The translations under genes were made by a program, and so were the position numbers. Below are positions 1-5,967 of a stretch of 14,910 bases of DNA, piece by piece. Positions within the stretch are counted from its first letter, which is position 1. Each line of letters begins with the position of its first letter. The DNA is from Bacteroidales bacterium UBA6117 (GTDB lineage Bacteria > Bacteroidota > Bacteroidia > Bacteroidales > VadinHA17), in contig DIWB01000028.1 in the NCBI GenBank assembly GCA_002428385.1, forward strand, positions 1 to 14,910. Reading direction: 5' to 3'. The notes beneath the pieces are model-generated. The model had not been told where the DNA came from. It did no database searches and saw only the letters and a program-made list of their open reading frames with translations.

Positions 1-27
1 ATCAATTTAAAAGATAAGGTACTAAAG

Positions 28-62
28 TTGTTCTACCCCCCAGCCCCCCTAAAGGGGGGTAA
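28..62 (+). repeat. C6/G6 palindromic intergenic repeat, copy 1
   Basis: A 35-bp element whose 3' part forms a CCCCCC-TAAA-GGGGGG hairpin, preceded by a second C-run. It matches 3518-3552 at 34 of 35 positions, and its core recurs inverted at 198-227. It lies in non-coding DNA. A mobile REP-like or terminator-like intergenic repeat is the simplest reading; no transposase lies nearby. Confidence 0.85.
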
Positions 63-197
63 GGAACTAAAATTGAGTAATATAGTAGTTAGGGTGAAAG
101 ATTTGTGTTGATTGTTCGCCGTTTTAAATCGGATGCCAATCCTCATAGCCGGCGTCAGGCAATTAAAACCATAAACAGTTGTAATACAGCGGAGTAT

Positions 198-227
198 TAA
201 CCCCCCTTTAGGGGGGCAGGGGGGTAA
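198..227 (-). repeat. C6/G6 palindromic intergenic repeat, copy 2 (inverted)
   Basis: An inverted copy of the core seen at 28-62 and 3518-3552: a C6 run, TTTA, a G6 run, CA, a G6 run, then TAAA. With copy 1 it brackets about 135 bp of unannotated DNA. The G-rich tandem array begins directly at its right edge and its units resemble that edge, so the array may have grown out of it. Confidence 0.8.
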
Positions 228-308
228 ATAATACAGGGGGATAAACAATACAGGGGGATAAACAATACAGGGGGGTTAAACAATACAGGGGGGTTAAACA
301 ATACAGGG
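225..308 (+). repeat. G-rich 17-18 bp tandem repeat array
   Basis: About five head-to-tail units of the form (A/T)TAAACAATACAGGGGG(G): 225-240 (divergent first unit), 241-257, 258-275, 276-293 and 294-308 (truncated). A decayed sixth unit follows to about 326. Units differ mainly in the G-run length (5 or 6) and in AT versus TT at the start, as expected from slippage. The regular G-runs could form a G-quadruplex on the plus strand. No gene is supported here. Confidence 0.85.
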
Positions 309-418
309 ATGTAAACACTTCAGGGGTCCCGAAAGCTTTCAGGAGGGGTGGAATATGAGGTGATTGGAATATAAAATGGCAGCCGTTTTCAAAAATTATC
401 AAAATAACCAAAAAAAAA

Positions 419-450
419 TTTGCATTGTATTAAATCATTGTCTACATTTG
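419..450 (+). promoter_or_regulatory. Promoter of the blaI-blaR1 pair (Bacteroidota type)
   Basis: The -7 element TACATTTG (443-450) fits the Bacteroidota consensus TAnnTTTG. TTTG at 419-422, 20 bp upstream, fits the -33 element. The -7 lies wholly inside the BlaI-type palindrome at 440-455, so repressor binding would block the promoter. Transcription would start near 455-458. Confidence 0.65.
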
Positions 451-455
451 TAGAC
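440..455 (+). promoter_or_regulatory. BlaI/MecI-type operator
   Basis: A perfect dyad, GTCTACA-TT-TGTAGAC, with 7-bp arms and a 2-bp centre. It carries the TACA/TGTA core known for BlaI/MecI operators. It sits immediately upstream of the BlaI-family gene, as expected for autoregulation. A further half-site-like GTAGAC lies at about 470-475, just inside the annotated start. Confidence 0.75.
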
Positions 456-457
456 AG

Positions 458-856
458 ATGTCAAAAAACGTAGACCTTATGTACCTTACAAACGCAGAAG
501 AACAGGTTATGAAGGTGTTGTGGGATCTCGAAAAAGCCTTCATAAGGGACTTGATGAACGGATTTCCAGATCCCAGACCAGCCCAGACTACCGTATTTAC
601 CCTGCTGAAACGAATGATCGACAAGGGTTTTGTCGGATTCAGGCAGTATGGCAATTCGAGGGAATACTATCCACTTGTGAGCAAACGCGATTATTTCTCC
701 AGGGAGATAAGCGGTATTATTAAGGATTTCTTCAACAATTCCACATCCCAGTTTGCATCGTTCTTTGCCGATGAAACCGACATGACAAAAGAGGAACTTG
801 AAGAACTACGGCAGATCGTTGAAAAGAAAATTGCTCATAAAAAGGCAAAAAAATGA
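458..856 (+). CDS. blaI: BlaI/MecI/CopY-family transcriptional repressor
   Basis: A 132-residue winged-helix repressor that should bind DNA as a dimer and be inactivated by the neighbouring BlaR1-type protease. The N-terminal half has the family pattern LTNAEEQVMKVLW, then a recognition-helix region (RPAQTTVFTLLKRM) and a wing (YGNSREYYPLV). The C-terminal helices (FASFFADE, TKEELEELRQ) match the dimerisation region. The family usually begins just before L-T-x-A-E-E, so Met8 (ATG at 479) is a serious alternative start. It would also leave room for a short leader, because the predicted transcription start almost coincides with the ATG at 458. The stop overlaps the next gene by 4 bp (ATGA), indicating translational coupling. 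The operator upstream indicates self-repression. The symbol reflects the family; a role in beta-lactam response is not shown. Confidence 0.92.
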   Translation: MSKNVDLMYLTNAEEQVMKVLWDLEKAFIRDLMNGFPDPRPAQTTVFTLLKRMIDKGFVGFRQYGNSREYYPLVSKRDYFSREISGIIKDFFNNSTSQFASFFADETDMTKEELEELRQIVEKKIAHKKAKK

Positions 857-2967
857 CAGCTTACCTTATCAGATCAGGTGTCTGTATGGTCCTGCTTTTC
901 GGGCTCTACCACCTGATCCTCAGGAAAGAGAAGCTTTTCAGCTTCAGCAGGTTCTATCTGATCTTTGCGGTAATATTCTCCCTTGCCGTTCCTTTCGTTT
1001 CGATACCGGTTGAAATTGGTTCCGGAACGGCAGCGGTTGAAATAGCAGAGGCACTCAACCATATTCAGCCTGTAAATTCCGGAGAGTATCCCGAAGTGAC
1101 TGTTCAGCAGAATTCCATCGCTGACGAAACTGTTTTCACGGAACCGGCCGTGACCGGCTCATTCCCCCAGCCTGTGCAGGAGCAGGAGGGTCATGGCGGC
1201 ACAGGGGTAATACTGCTGATCATCTACCTGGCAGGACTGGCCCTGATGTCGGCCAGGTTTGTAAAAAATGTAATGGTTGTCAGACGGATGTTGCTGAAAT
1301 CGGAAAAGATTGAGCAGAGCTGGTACAGGATCGCCCTTCTCGATGGTCTTTCCAGCCCCTTCAGTTTTCTGCGTACGGTTTTCCTCGACAGGCAGGCTTA
1401 CCGGAAAAACAGGATCCCGGCAAATGTCCTCAGGCATGAGCTTGAGCACATAAGGCAGGCACATTCCCATGATGTCATCTTCTTTGAGCTTATGAATATG
1501 ATCTTCTGGTTCAATCCAATGCTTTACCTTTTCGGGAGAGCAGCAAGGATCAACCACGAATATCTGGCCGACGATGCAGTGGTAAGGGATTCGCGGGATC
1601 CCGAGACCTATGAGGGAGAGCTGATCAGCTTCATCCGCAGCAGGGCAATCGTTCCGTTCACATGCGGGCTTAACTCTTCGATGATAAAGGACCGGCTTCT
1701 GATGCTCAACACGGTCACCTCAGCGGCGGGCAGGAAGATCAGAATGGCTGCTGTTACTGTCATGTCAGTTCTTCTTCTTACCCTGCTCAGCCTCCGGCCG
1801 GCATATCCTGATGCCCAGGATGACAGGAACAGGAAGAAACTGTTAAGGGCAGAGGATATCGTTATTGAAGAAGTGAATTTCAGTGATCCTGGTTTCAAGC
1901 CGGTGAAAGCCCTCATGGTCATTGACGGCAAGCCGCTTTCATTCAGCGACACTGTAGTATTCGATCCGGGGCAGGTAAAGACCATCTGCGTAAGGCAGGG
2001 CCGCGATGCGATCCGCAGGCATGGCAGGGATGCGAAAGGAGGGGCAGTCGAGATAACAACCTATCAGAACGACCTTAAGTCTGATCCTGATTCAAACTAC
2101 TTCAAGCCAACCTGGACGGTTAACAACAGGGTTCCGGAAGGACCGGTCAGGATTCCCGTTTCCAACTTCCGTACACTTAGTCTGTGGACCTATCCGGTGT
2201 TTCCGGAACAGGACCGGATCAGGCGCTGGAGGATAGTGGATATAATGACCAGGGACTATTATCAGATCAGGGGGAAGGTTATCAGGAAAAATGGTGACCC
2301 CTTCCCGGGAGTAAAAGTAAGCTCCACGGGAAATCCTTTCACCGCCACATCAGACAAGGACGGGCGCTTCCTTCTCGAGGATGTTGGAGAGGATGCAGTG
2401 GTCACGGTGACCGGTGAAGGATGCGAGCCATTGTATTTCAGGGCGTTCTTTAGACACGATCTTAAGATAACCCTCGACAAAGACAGTGAACCTGATTTCA
2501 ACCTTGACAGTGAAGGTCATCTTTCTGTGGATTTTTCGGGCAGATGGAGATGCAGGGAAATGTATGGAATTCCTCCCAGTGAATCTGAATACATTTATTA
2601 TATCCGCCAGTATGGTTCAGATTCTGTTCTGATCCGTCAATCGATGAAAGGTAAGGATGGCAGGGAATATAGATCTGAAACAGTATATGCTTTCAATACA
2701 ATCAGAAGAGTAAAGACTGAACCAATGGAGAACGTGGAAGTTACCGTCATTTGTTCTGTCTCCCCCGACGGCAGGTCGTTTACGGGAACCACCCACAGAA
2801 AAAGCAAGATCGGGCTTTTCGAGGAGTACAGGACTAAAAACACCTGGTCGATGAGTGATGATCAGAATCAACTCATCATCAGTTCGTTCGTTTCTCAGGG
2901 CACAGGTCCTGATAAAGAAAAGGAACAGCCTGACATGGTTTTTGAAAGGATAAGGGAGGAGGAATGA
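853..2967 (+). CDS. blaR1: BlaR1-type M56 membrane metallopeptidase with extended extracytoplasmic region
   Basis: A 704-residue integral membrane protease, the expected sensor partner of the upstream repressor. Hydrophobic segments at about 2-22, 34-53, 118-138 and 298-315 give the M56 topology. The zinc site is HELEH (195-199), with Glu236 in the downstream HEYLADD motif as probable third ligand. SSPFSF precedes the protease core, as is usual in the family. The C-terminal sensor is not the penicillin-binding domain of staphylococcal BlaR1. Residues 377-404 resemble a TonB-receptor plug fragment (DAIRRHG...GAVEITTY). About 472-545 is a carboxypeptidase-regulatory-like beta-sandwich (GKVIRKNGDPFPGVKVSST). 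About 547-704 is a predicted beta-rich tail. Such chimeric BlaR1-like proteins are typical of Bacteroidota. The signal sensed is unknown, and no beta-lactamase lies in the window. Confidence 0.9.
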   Translation: MTAYLIRSGVCMVLLFGLYHLILRKEKLFSFSRFYLIFAVIFSLAVPFVSIPVEIGSGTAAVEIAEALNHIQPVNSGEYPEVTVQQNSIADETVFTEPAVTGSFPQPVQEQEGHGGTGVILLIIYLAGLALMSARFVKNVMVVRRMLLKSEKIEQSWYRIALLDGLSSPFSFLRTVFLDRQAYRKNRIPANVLRHELEHIRQAHSHDVIFFELMNMIFWFNPMLYLFGRAARINHEYLADDAVVRDSRDPETYEGELISFIRSRAIVPFTCGLNSSMIKDRLLMLNTVTSAAGRKIRMAAVTVMSVLLLTLLSLRPAYPDAQDDRNRKKLLRAEDIVIEEVNFSDPGFKPVKALMVIDGKPLSFSDTVVFDPGQVKTICVRQGRDAIRRHGRDAKGGAVEITTYQNDLKSDPDSNYFKPTWTVNNRVPEGPVRIPVSNFRTLSLWTYPVFPEQDRIRRWRIVDIMTRDYYQIRGKVIRKNGDPFPGVKVSSTGNPFTATSDKDGRFLLEDVGEDAVVTVTGEGCEPLYFRAFFRHDLKITLDKDSEPDFNLDSEGHLSVDFSGRWRCREMYGIPPSESEYIYYIRQYGSDSVLIRQSMKGKDGREYRSETVYAFNTIRRVKTEPMENVEVTVICSVSPDGRSFTGTTHRKSKIGLFEEYRTKNTWSMSDDQNQLIISSFVSQGTGPDKEKEQPDMVFERIREEE

Positions 2968-2974
2968 GGAGCAG

Positions 2975-3009
2975 CCTTCGCTAAAGCTATGGCGGGCGAA
3001 GCCAGTAGC
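2975..3009 (+). repeat. REP-like intergenic element, copy A
   Basis: Contains CCTTCGCTAAA (2975-2985) followed by AGCTATGGCGGGCGAAGCCAG (2985-3005). CTTCGC and GCGAAG form a 6-bp stem. The second block recurs at 8162-8182 with one mismatch, and the first recurs inverted at 5439-5449. It lies just after the blaR1 stop and could act as a processing or termination hairpin. Confidence 0.65.
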
Positions 3010-3056
3010 TGAGGAATTTAAAGCTTCTGAATCCGGGAAAATGACGGAGCAAAAAA

Positions 3057-3087
3057 TTGACTTTTGTTACTTCCTTGCATAACTTTA
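3057..3087 (+). promoter_or_regulatory. Candidate promoter for the gene at 3112
   Basis: TTG at 3057-3059 and TAACTTTA at 3080-3087, spaced 20 bp, approximate the Bacteroidota -33/-7 pattern. The last base of the -7 differs from TAnnTTTG. It lies 24 bp upstream of the ATG. Confidence 0.4.
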
Positions 3088-3111
3088 CAGGAATAAAATC
3101 TATACAGTCAC

Positions 3112-3516
3112 ATGAAAAGGGTTAAGATTAGATTGGCAGTTATAATAGCCGGCATTCTTCTGGCAGTAATTCTAACCGGTATATTTGCAATGGATATTTG
3201 GATCAGGCATGATGTAAAGGAGAACATCGCAATTGCCCAGGAGAATTATCCGGGAACTGCGGAAGAAGCCCTGATATCTTTTCTTCAGGATGAGGAGAAT
3301 TCATTCAATGACAGAACGCACATAGCAATATGGACTCTTGGAATGCTGAAGTCGGAGAAAGCCCTGCCCGTTCTGAAGGGCTACTACCATGATGATCCGA
3401 AAGGCCTTAGCTGCAAGGGGCATCATAACCAGATGCTGTGCCAGTACGGATTGCACAAGGCCATAGTCCAGATCGAAGGCAGGTGGATGTATTCGACTAC
3501 CGGTTTGAACAGGTAG
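3112..3516 (+). CDS. Membrane-anchored protein with HEAT-like helical segment
   Basis: A 134-residue protein of no recognised family. Residues 8-28 form one N-terminal membrane segment (or uncleaved signal), preceded by basic residues (MKRVKIR), which suggests the rest lies outside the cytoplasm. Residues 51-122 look like two or three amphipathic helices of a HEAT/armadillo type: EEALISFLQD, then HIAIWTLGMLKSEKALPVLKGYY. Cys101, His104, His105 and Cys110 cluster in a loop and could bind metal or form a disulfide. The gene stands alone: 144 bp after blaR1, with its own possible promoter. Its stop is followed at once by the C6/G6 hairpin repeat, which may serve as terminator. Codon use looks normal for the region, so I take it as a real gene of unknown function. 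Confidence 0.7.
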   Translation: MKRVKIRLAVIIAGILLAVILTGIFAMDIWIRHDVKENIAIAQENYPGTAEEALISFLQDEENSFNDRTHIAIWTLGMLKSEKALPVLKGYYHDDPKGLSCKGHHNQMLCQYGLHKAIVQIEGRWMYSTTGLNR

Positions 3517-3517
3517 G

Positions 3518-3552
3518 TTGTTCTACCCCCCTGCCCCCCTAAAGGGGGGTAA
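3518..3552 (+). repeat. C6/G6 palindromic intergenic repeat, copy 3
   Basis: Direct copy of 28-62 (34/35 identical), ending in CCCCCC-TAAA-GGGGGG. It starts 2 bp after the stop of the preceding gene. It is followed by TAAACAAGACACAGGAATGTAAACAA, which resembles decayed units of the array at 225-308. Confidence 0.85.
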
Positions 3553-3699
3553 ACAAGACACAGGAATGTAAACAAGCCTCCCCCCTCACGCCTCCCTATT
3601 AAAAGTCAGGGATATTATTTATATTTACCAGTGAGGAAGGCATAATGTTGCCCGACTCTTAATTACTATTCCTGACATCTCATTCAAAACTCTTCAGAT

Positions 3700-5379
3700 A
3701 TGAAAAAAACCTCATGGTATTTCAGGATGAAAGGGATTGCTGCAGTATCATTCCTGGCGGTGATCCTTCTTTTCAGCTCTTGCAGTCAGCCCGCTGCCAA
3801 ACCGGCAGCTGTTGACGACCAGGTTCTCAGGGTCGGGGACGATATTGCCATTGCACAGACCGAATACGGTAAGGTGCAGGGTTTTATCCTCAATGACATC
3901 TTTCAGTTCAGGGGCATCCCATACGGGGCCAGTACCGCCGGGAAGAACCGTTTCATGCCTCCGCAGAAGCCGGAGCCGTGGGATAATGTCTATCCGGCAG
4001 TATGGTGGGGCAACAGCGCTCCCCAGATAATGGACAACAGATATGCCAATGCATGGTCGTCGTTTGTTGATCACTGGAACTATGATGATGTCAGCGAAGA
4101 TTGCCTGAAGCTCAATATCTGGACTCCGTCGATTACTGATAATTCAAAGAGGCCCGTTCTTGTATGGCTCCACGGAGGCGGTTACACAAACGGCAACGGG
4201 ATAGAACAGGACGGATACATGGGCGAGAACCTAAGCCGTAAGGGAGATATAGTATTTGTTTCAATCAATCACAGGCTCGGCCCGATCGGATTCACAGATC
4301 TCTCAGGCGTCGGGGGTGAAAAATATGCCGGCTCGGGCAATGTCGGAGCCCTCGACATGGTCGCTGCACTTGAATGGGTAAACCACAATATTTCAAACTT
4401 TGGAGGAGATCCCGGGAACGTTACCATTATAGGTCAGTCGGGAGGAGGAGCGAAGGTGTGTGTGGTGATGAATATGCCTCAGGCTGCCGGTCTGGTACAT
4501 AAGGGCGTTCCGCTCAGCGGCTCCACTATTGAAGCCCTCGACCAGGAATACTCAAGAGGTCTGGGAGCTTACGTCCTGAAGGAAGCCGGATTAAAGCCAT
4601 CAGAGGTTGACAAGCTCCAGGAGATACCATGGAAAGACTATATTCTCATTGCCAATAGGGCAGCCCAGAAGTATAACCAGGATAACCCCCGTCCGGGGAT
4701 GATGCGGGGCGGTTTTGCGCCTGTAGCTGATGGTGTGAATCTTCCAAAAGGCAAGTTCTTTGCCGATCCTGAAGGATTGTCAGCGGGAGTGCCGATGATG
4801 ATAAGCACCACCTTCCACGAGTGGTCGATGACCCGGACCAGTCCGGAACTCGAGAATATGACAGCCGACAGCGCTAAGGCGATGCTTGCCCGAAGGTCAG
4901 GCATGAGGGGCGGATATGGAGACAAGGCAGCTGAGATATATGATGCATATGCAAAGGCATTTCCGGAGGCATCACCTGTTGAACTGGCGACCTTGATAGG
5001 AAGCAACCGCAAGAGTGTTGTTGCCACAGCCAATGCCAAGGCAGTGCAGAAGGCGCCGGTTTATGTTGCATGGTTCGGATGGGAACCTCCGCTGTTCAAT
5101 AACAGGATGAGGGCATTCCATTGTCTTGATATCTGTTTCTGGTTCTATAACACCGATGTGATGCTCACTCATACCGGCGGAGGCTCAAGACCCCGTGCCC
5201 TTTCTGAAAAGATGTCAGACGCCCTTTTGCAGTTCATGCGCACAGGCGATCCCAACGGAGGCGGTCTGCCTCAATGGCCGGCTTACACCATTGAGAATGG
5301 CGAGACCATGATACTGGATGATGTATGTGAAGCTAAGAATGATCCTGACAGGGAAGCACGTTCGGTGATACCGGAATGA
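3700..5379 (+). CDS. Type-B carboxylesterase family lipoprotein
   Basis: A 559-residue alpha/beta hydrolase of the carboxylesterase/para-nitrobenzyl esterase family, predicted to hydrolyse carboxylic esters. An N-terminal signal ends in a lipobox (LLFSSC, Cys28), so it should be lipid-anchored in the envelope. Family landmarks in order: FRGIPYG near the start; SEDCLKLNIWTP; the oxyanion-hole HGGGYTNGNG; nucleophile Ser247 in GQSGG; probable acid Glu374 (TTFHEWS); and His474 in AFHCLDICFWF, equivalent to the family's catalytic histidine. A typical C-terminal stretch (DALLQFMRTGDPN...LPQWPAYT) follows. Length and motif order are normal, so it should be active. The ATG at 3700 gives the best signal peptide. 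It is separated from both neighbours by repeats or a tRNA, so it is probably transcribed alone. The substrate is unknown; the two esterases at 10456-12781 belong to a different hydrolase family. Confidence 0.93.
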   Translation: MKKTSWYFRMKGIAAVSFLAVILLFSSCSQPAAKPAAVDDQVLRVGDDIAIAQTEYGKVQGFILNDIFQFRGIPYGASTAGKNRFMPPQKPEPWDNVYPAVWWGNSAPQIMDNRYANAWSSFVDHWNYDDVSEDCLKLNIWTPSITDNSKRPVLVWLHGGGYTNGNGIEQDGYMGENLSRKGDIVFVSINHRLGPIGFTDLSGVGGEKYAGSGNVGALDMVAALEWVNHNISNFGGDPGNVTIIGQSGGGAKVCVVMNMPQAAGLVHKGVPLSGSTIEALDQEYSRGLGAYVLKEAGLKPSEVDKLQEIPWKDYILIANRAAQKYNQDNPRPGMMRGGFAPVADGVNLPKGKFFADPEGLSAGVPMMISTTFHEWSMTRTSPELENMTADSAKAMLARRSGMRGGYGDKAAEIYDAYAKAFPEASPVELATLIGSNRKSVVATANAKAVQKAPVYVAWFGWEPPLFNNRMRAFHCLDICFWFYNTDVMLTHTGGGSRPRALSEKMSDALLQFMRTGDPNGGGLPQWPAYTIENGETMILDDVCEAKNDPDREARSVIPE

Positions 5380-5382
5380 CCG

Positions 5383-5407
5383 TGGGACGTGCAGGATTCG
5401 AACCGGG
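5383..5407 (-). pseudogene. tRNA 3'-end remnant (T-loop and acceptor strand)
   Basis: Read on the minus strand this contains a T-loop TTCGAAT (5396-5402), a T-stem 3' strand CCTGC (5391-5395), an acceptor 3' strand ACGTCCC (5384-5390) and a discriminator A (5383). The T-stem 5' strand (CCCGG) pairs only partly. ACGTCCC is perfectly complementary to the GGGACGT acceptor 5' strand of the tRNA-Val at 5466-5540. A degenerate GGGAC at 5456-5460 could be its own 5' end, with a hairpin element in between. No functional tRNA can be folded here. Moderate to low confidence. Confidence 0.4.
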
Positions 5408-5418
5408 CCGAGCGTTAA

Positions 5419-5441
5419 AAATCCCGCCGGTGGCGGGATTT
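5419..5441 (-). terminator. Strong hairpin, probable terminator of tRNA-Val
   Basis: A perfect 10-bp stem, AAATCCCGCC-GGT-GGCGGGATTT, with a 3-nt loop. Read on the minus strand it lies 24 nt beyond the tRNA 3' end and is followed by a T-run (GGATTTTTAAC), as expected of an intrinsic terminator. On the plus strand it could also end the esterase transcript, with a weaker T-tract. Adjacent TTTAGCGAAGG (5439-5449) is shared, inverted, with the repeat at 2975. Confidence 0.65.
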
Positions 5442-5465
5442 AGCGAAGGAGCCAGGTCCCGGGGG

Positions 5466-5540
5466 TGGGGCGTGACAGATTCGAACTGTCGACCTCTTGC
5501 GTGTGAAGCAAGCGCTCTGAACCGACTGAGCTAACGTCCC
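5466..5540 (-). tRNA. tRNA-Val (anticodon CAC)
   Basis: A 75-nt cloverleaf. Acceptor is GGGACGT/ACGCCCC; D-stem GCTC/GAGC with GG in the loop; anticodon stem CTTGC/GCAAG around loop TTCACAC, giving anticodon CAC (reads GUG, Val); a 5-nt variable loop; T-stem GACAG/CTGTC around TTCGAAT. The discriminator is A. CCA is not encoded. The acceptor has one mismatch, A4-C69. That mismatch and the perfectly matching remnant at 5384-5390 suggest local rearrangement. Folding was done by eye. Confidence 0.88.
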
Positions 5541-5547
5541 GGAGCAG

Positions 5548-5555
5548 CAAAGATA
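5548..5555 (-). promoter_or_regulatory. Promoter -7 element for tRNA-Val
   Basis: Read on the minus strand: TATCTTTG, an exact match to TAnnTTTG, ending 7 nt before the first tRNA base. No clear -33 TTG was seen at the usual distance. Confidence 0.5.
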
Positions 5556-5605
5556 AAAAAATACAGTTCAGGTTGAATGGTTAAAAGCATCTGGTTTTGC
5601 TGATA

Positions 5606-5633
5606 TTGAAATTTCCGGAATTTTGTACATTTG
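5606..5633 (+). promoter_or_regulatory. Promoter for the 98-aa membrane protein gene
   Basis: TTG at 5606-5608 and TACATTTG at 5626-5633, spaced 17 bp, match the Bacteroidota promoter pattern. The -7 overlaps a possible TTG start at 5631, which argues for the ATG at 5655 as the real start. Confidence 0.6.
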
Positions 5634-5654
5634 AGTGGTTCTACCCCGACCGCC

Positions 5655-5951
5655 ATGAAAACCATTGAAGAACGGAAATCCATTCTCGATAAGGATATCT
5701 TCAGACTTGTTAATCACGGCTGGAGGGTTGCCCACCGCTCTGATACCAAATGCCTTCTTGTGAAACGCCGGAAGCCAAACGGATGCATTCTCACCGTGCT
5801 TCTCCTGCTGTTCATCGTGCCGGGGATCATTTACCTGCTGGTTGACAGGGGGAGGAGCTCCCTTAAGATGGAAGTCACCGAAGATGGTGACATAAAGTAT
5901 TTCCCCTCCGGATTATCTCAATTCGAACAACGCGAACTTACCTGGTACTGA
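5655..5951 (+). CDS. Small single-pass membrane protein, unknown function
   Basis: A 98-residue protein (an in-frame TTG at 5631 would add 8 residues but lies within the promoter -7). Residues 1-42 are polar and basic, with a HGWRVAHR segment and a KRRKPNGC stretch just before the membrane. Residues 43-63 are one strongly hydrophobic helix (CILTVLLLLFIVPGIIYLLV). The C-terminal 35 residues look like a short beta hairpin (KMEVTEDGDIKYFP). The layout, a small N-terminal domain, an IPGI-containing helix and a short tail, recurs in small bacterial membrane proteins of unknown function. I cannot name the family. It converges on the pantothenate kinase gene with only 16 bp between the stops and no clear terminator. 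Confidence 0.7.
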   Translation: MKTIEERKSILDKDIFRLVNHGWRVAHRSDTKCLLVKRRKPNGCILTVLLLLFIVPGIIYLLVDRGRSSLKMEVTEDGDIKYFPSGLSQFEQRELTWY

Positions 5952-5967
5952 GAGTGATTGAATTTCT

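Noticed and set aside
33..248. 71-codon minus-strand frame across the first repeat copies
   Set aside because: Its ends are translated C6/G6 hairpin repeats, and it has no family motif or start signal. Repeat-derived frame, though the 70-180 core could be a relic of an older element.
225..326. CRISPR array
   Set aside because: Units are contiguous with no unique spacers, so this is a simple tandem repeat.
208..411. 67-codon minus-strand frame with repeated YCLTPL units
   Set aside because: A translation of the G-rich tandem array only.
458..2967. Dedicated beta-lactam resistance locus
   Set aside because: The regulator pair is convincing, but no beta-lactamase or PBP2a-like gene is in the window and the sensor lacks a penicillin-binding domain.
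3620..3627. TATATTTA as promoter of the lipoprotein esterase
   Set aside because: The -7 match is imperfect and no TTG lies at the expected distance.
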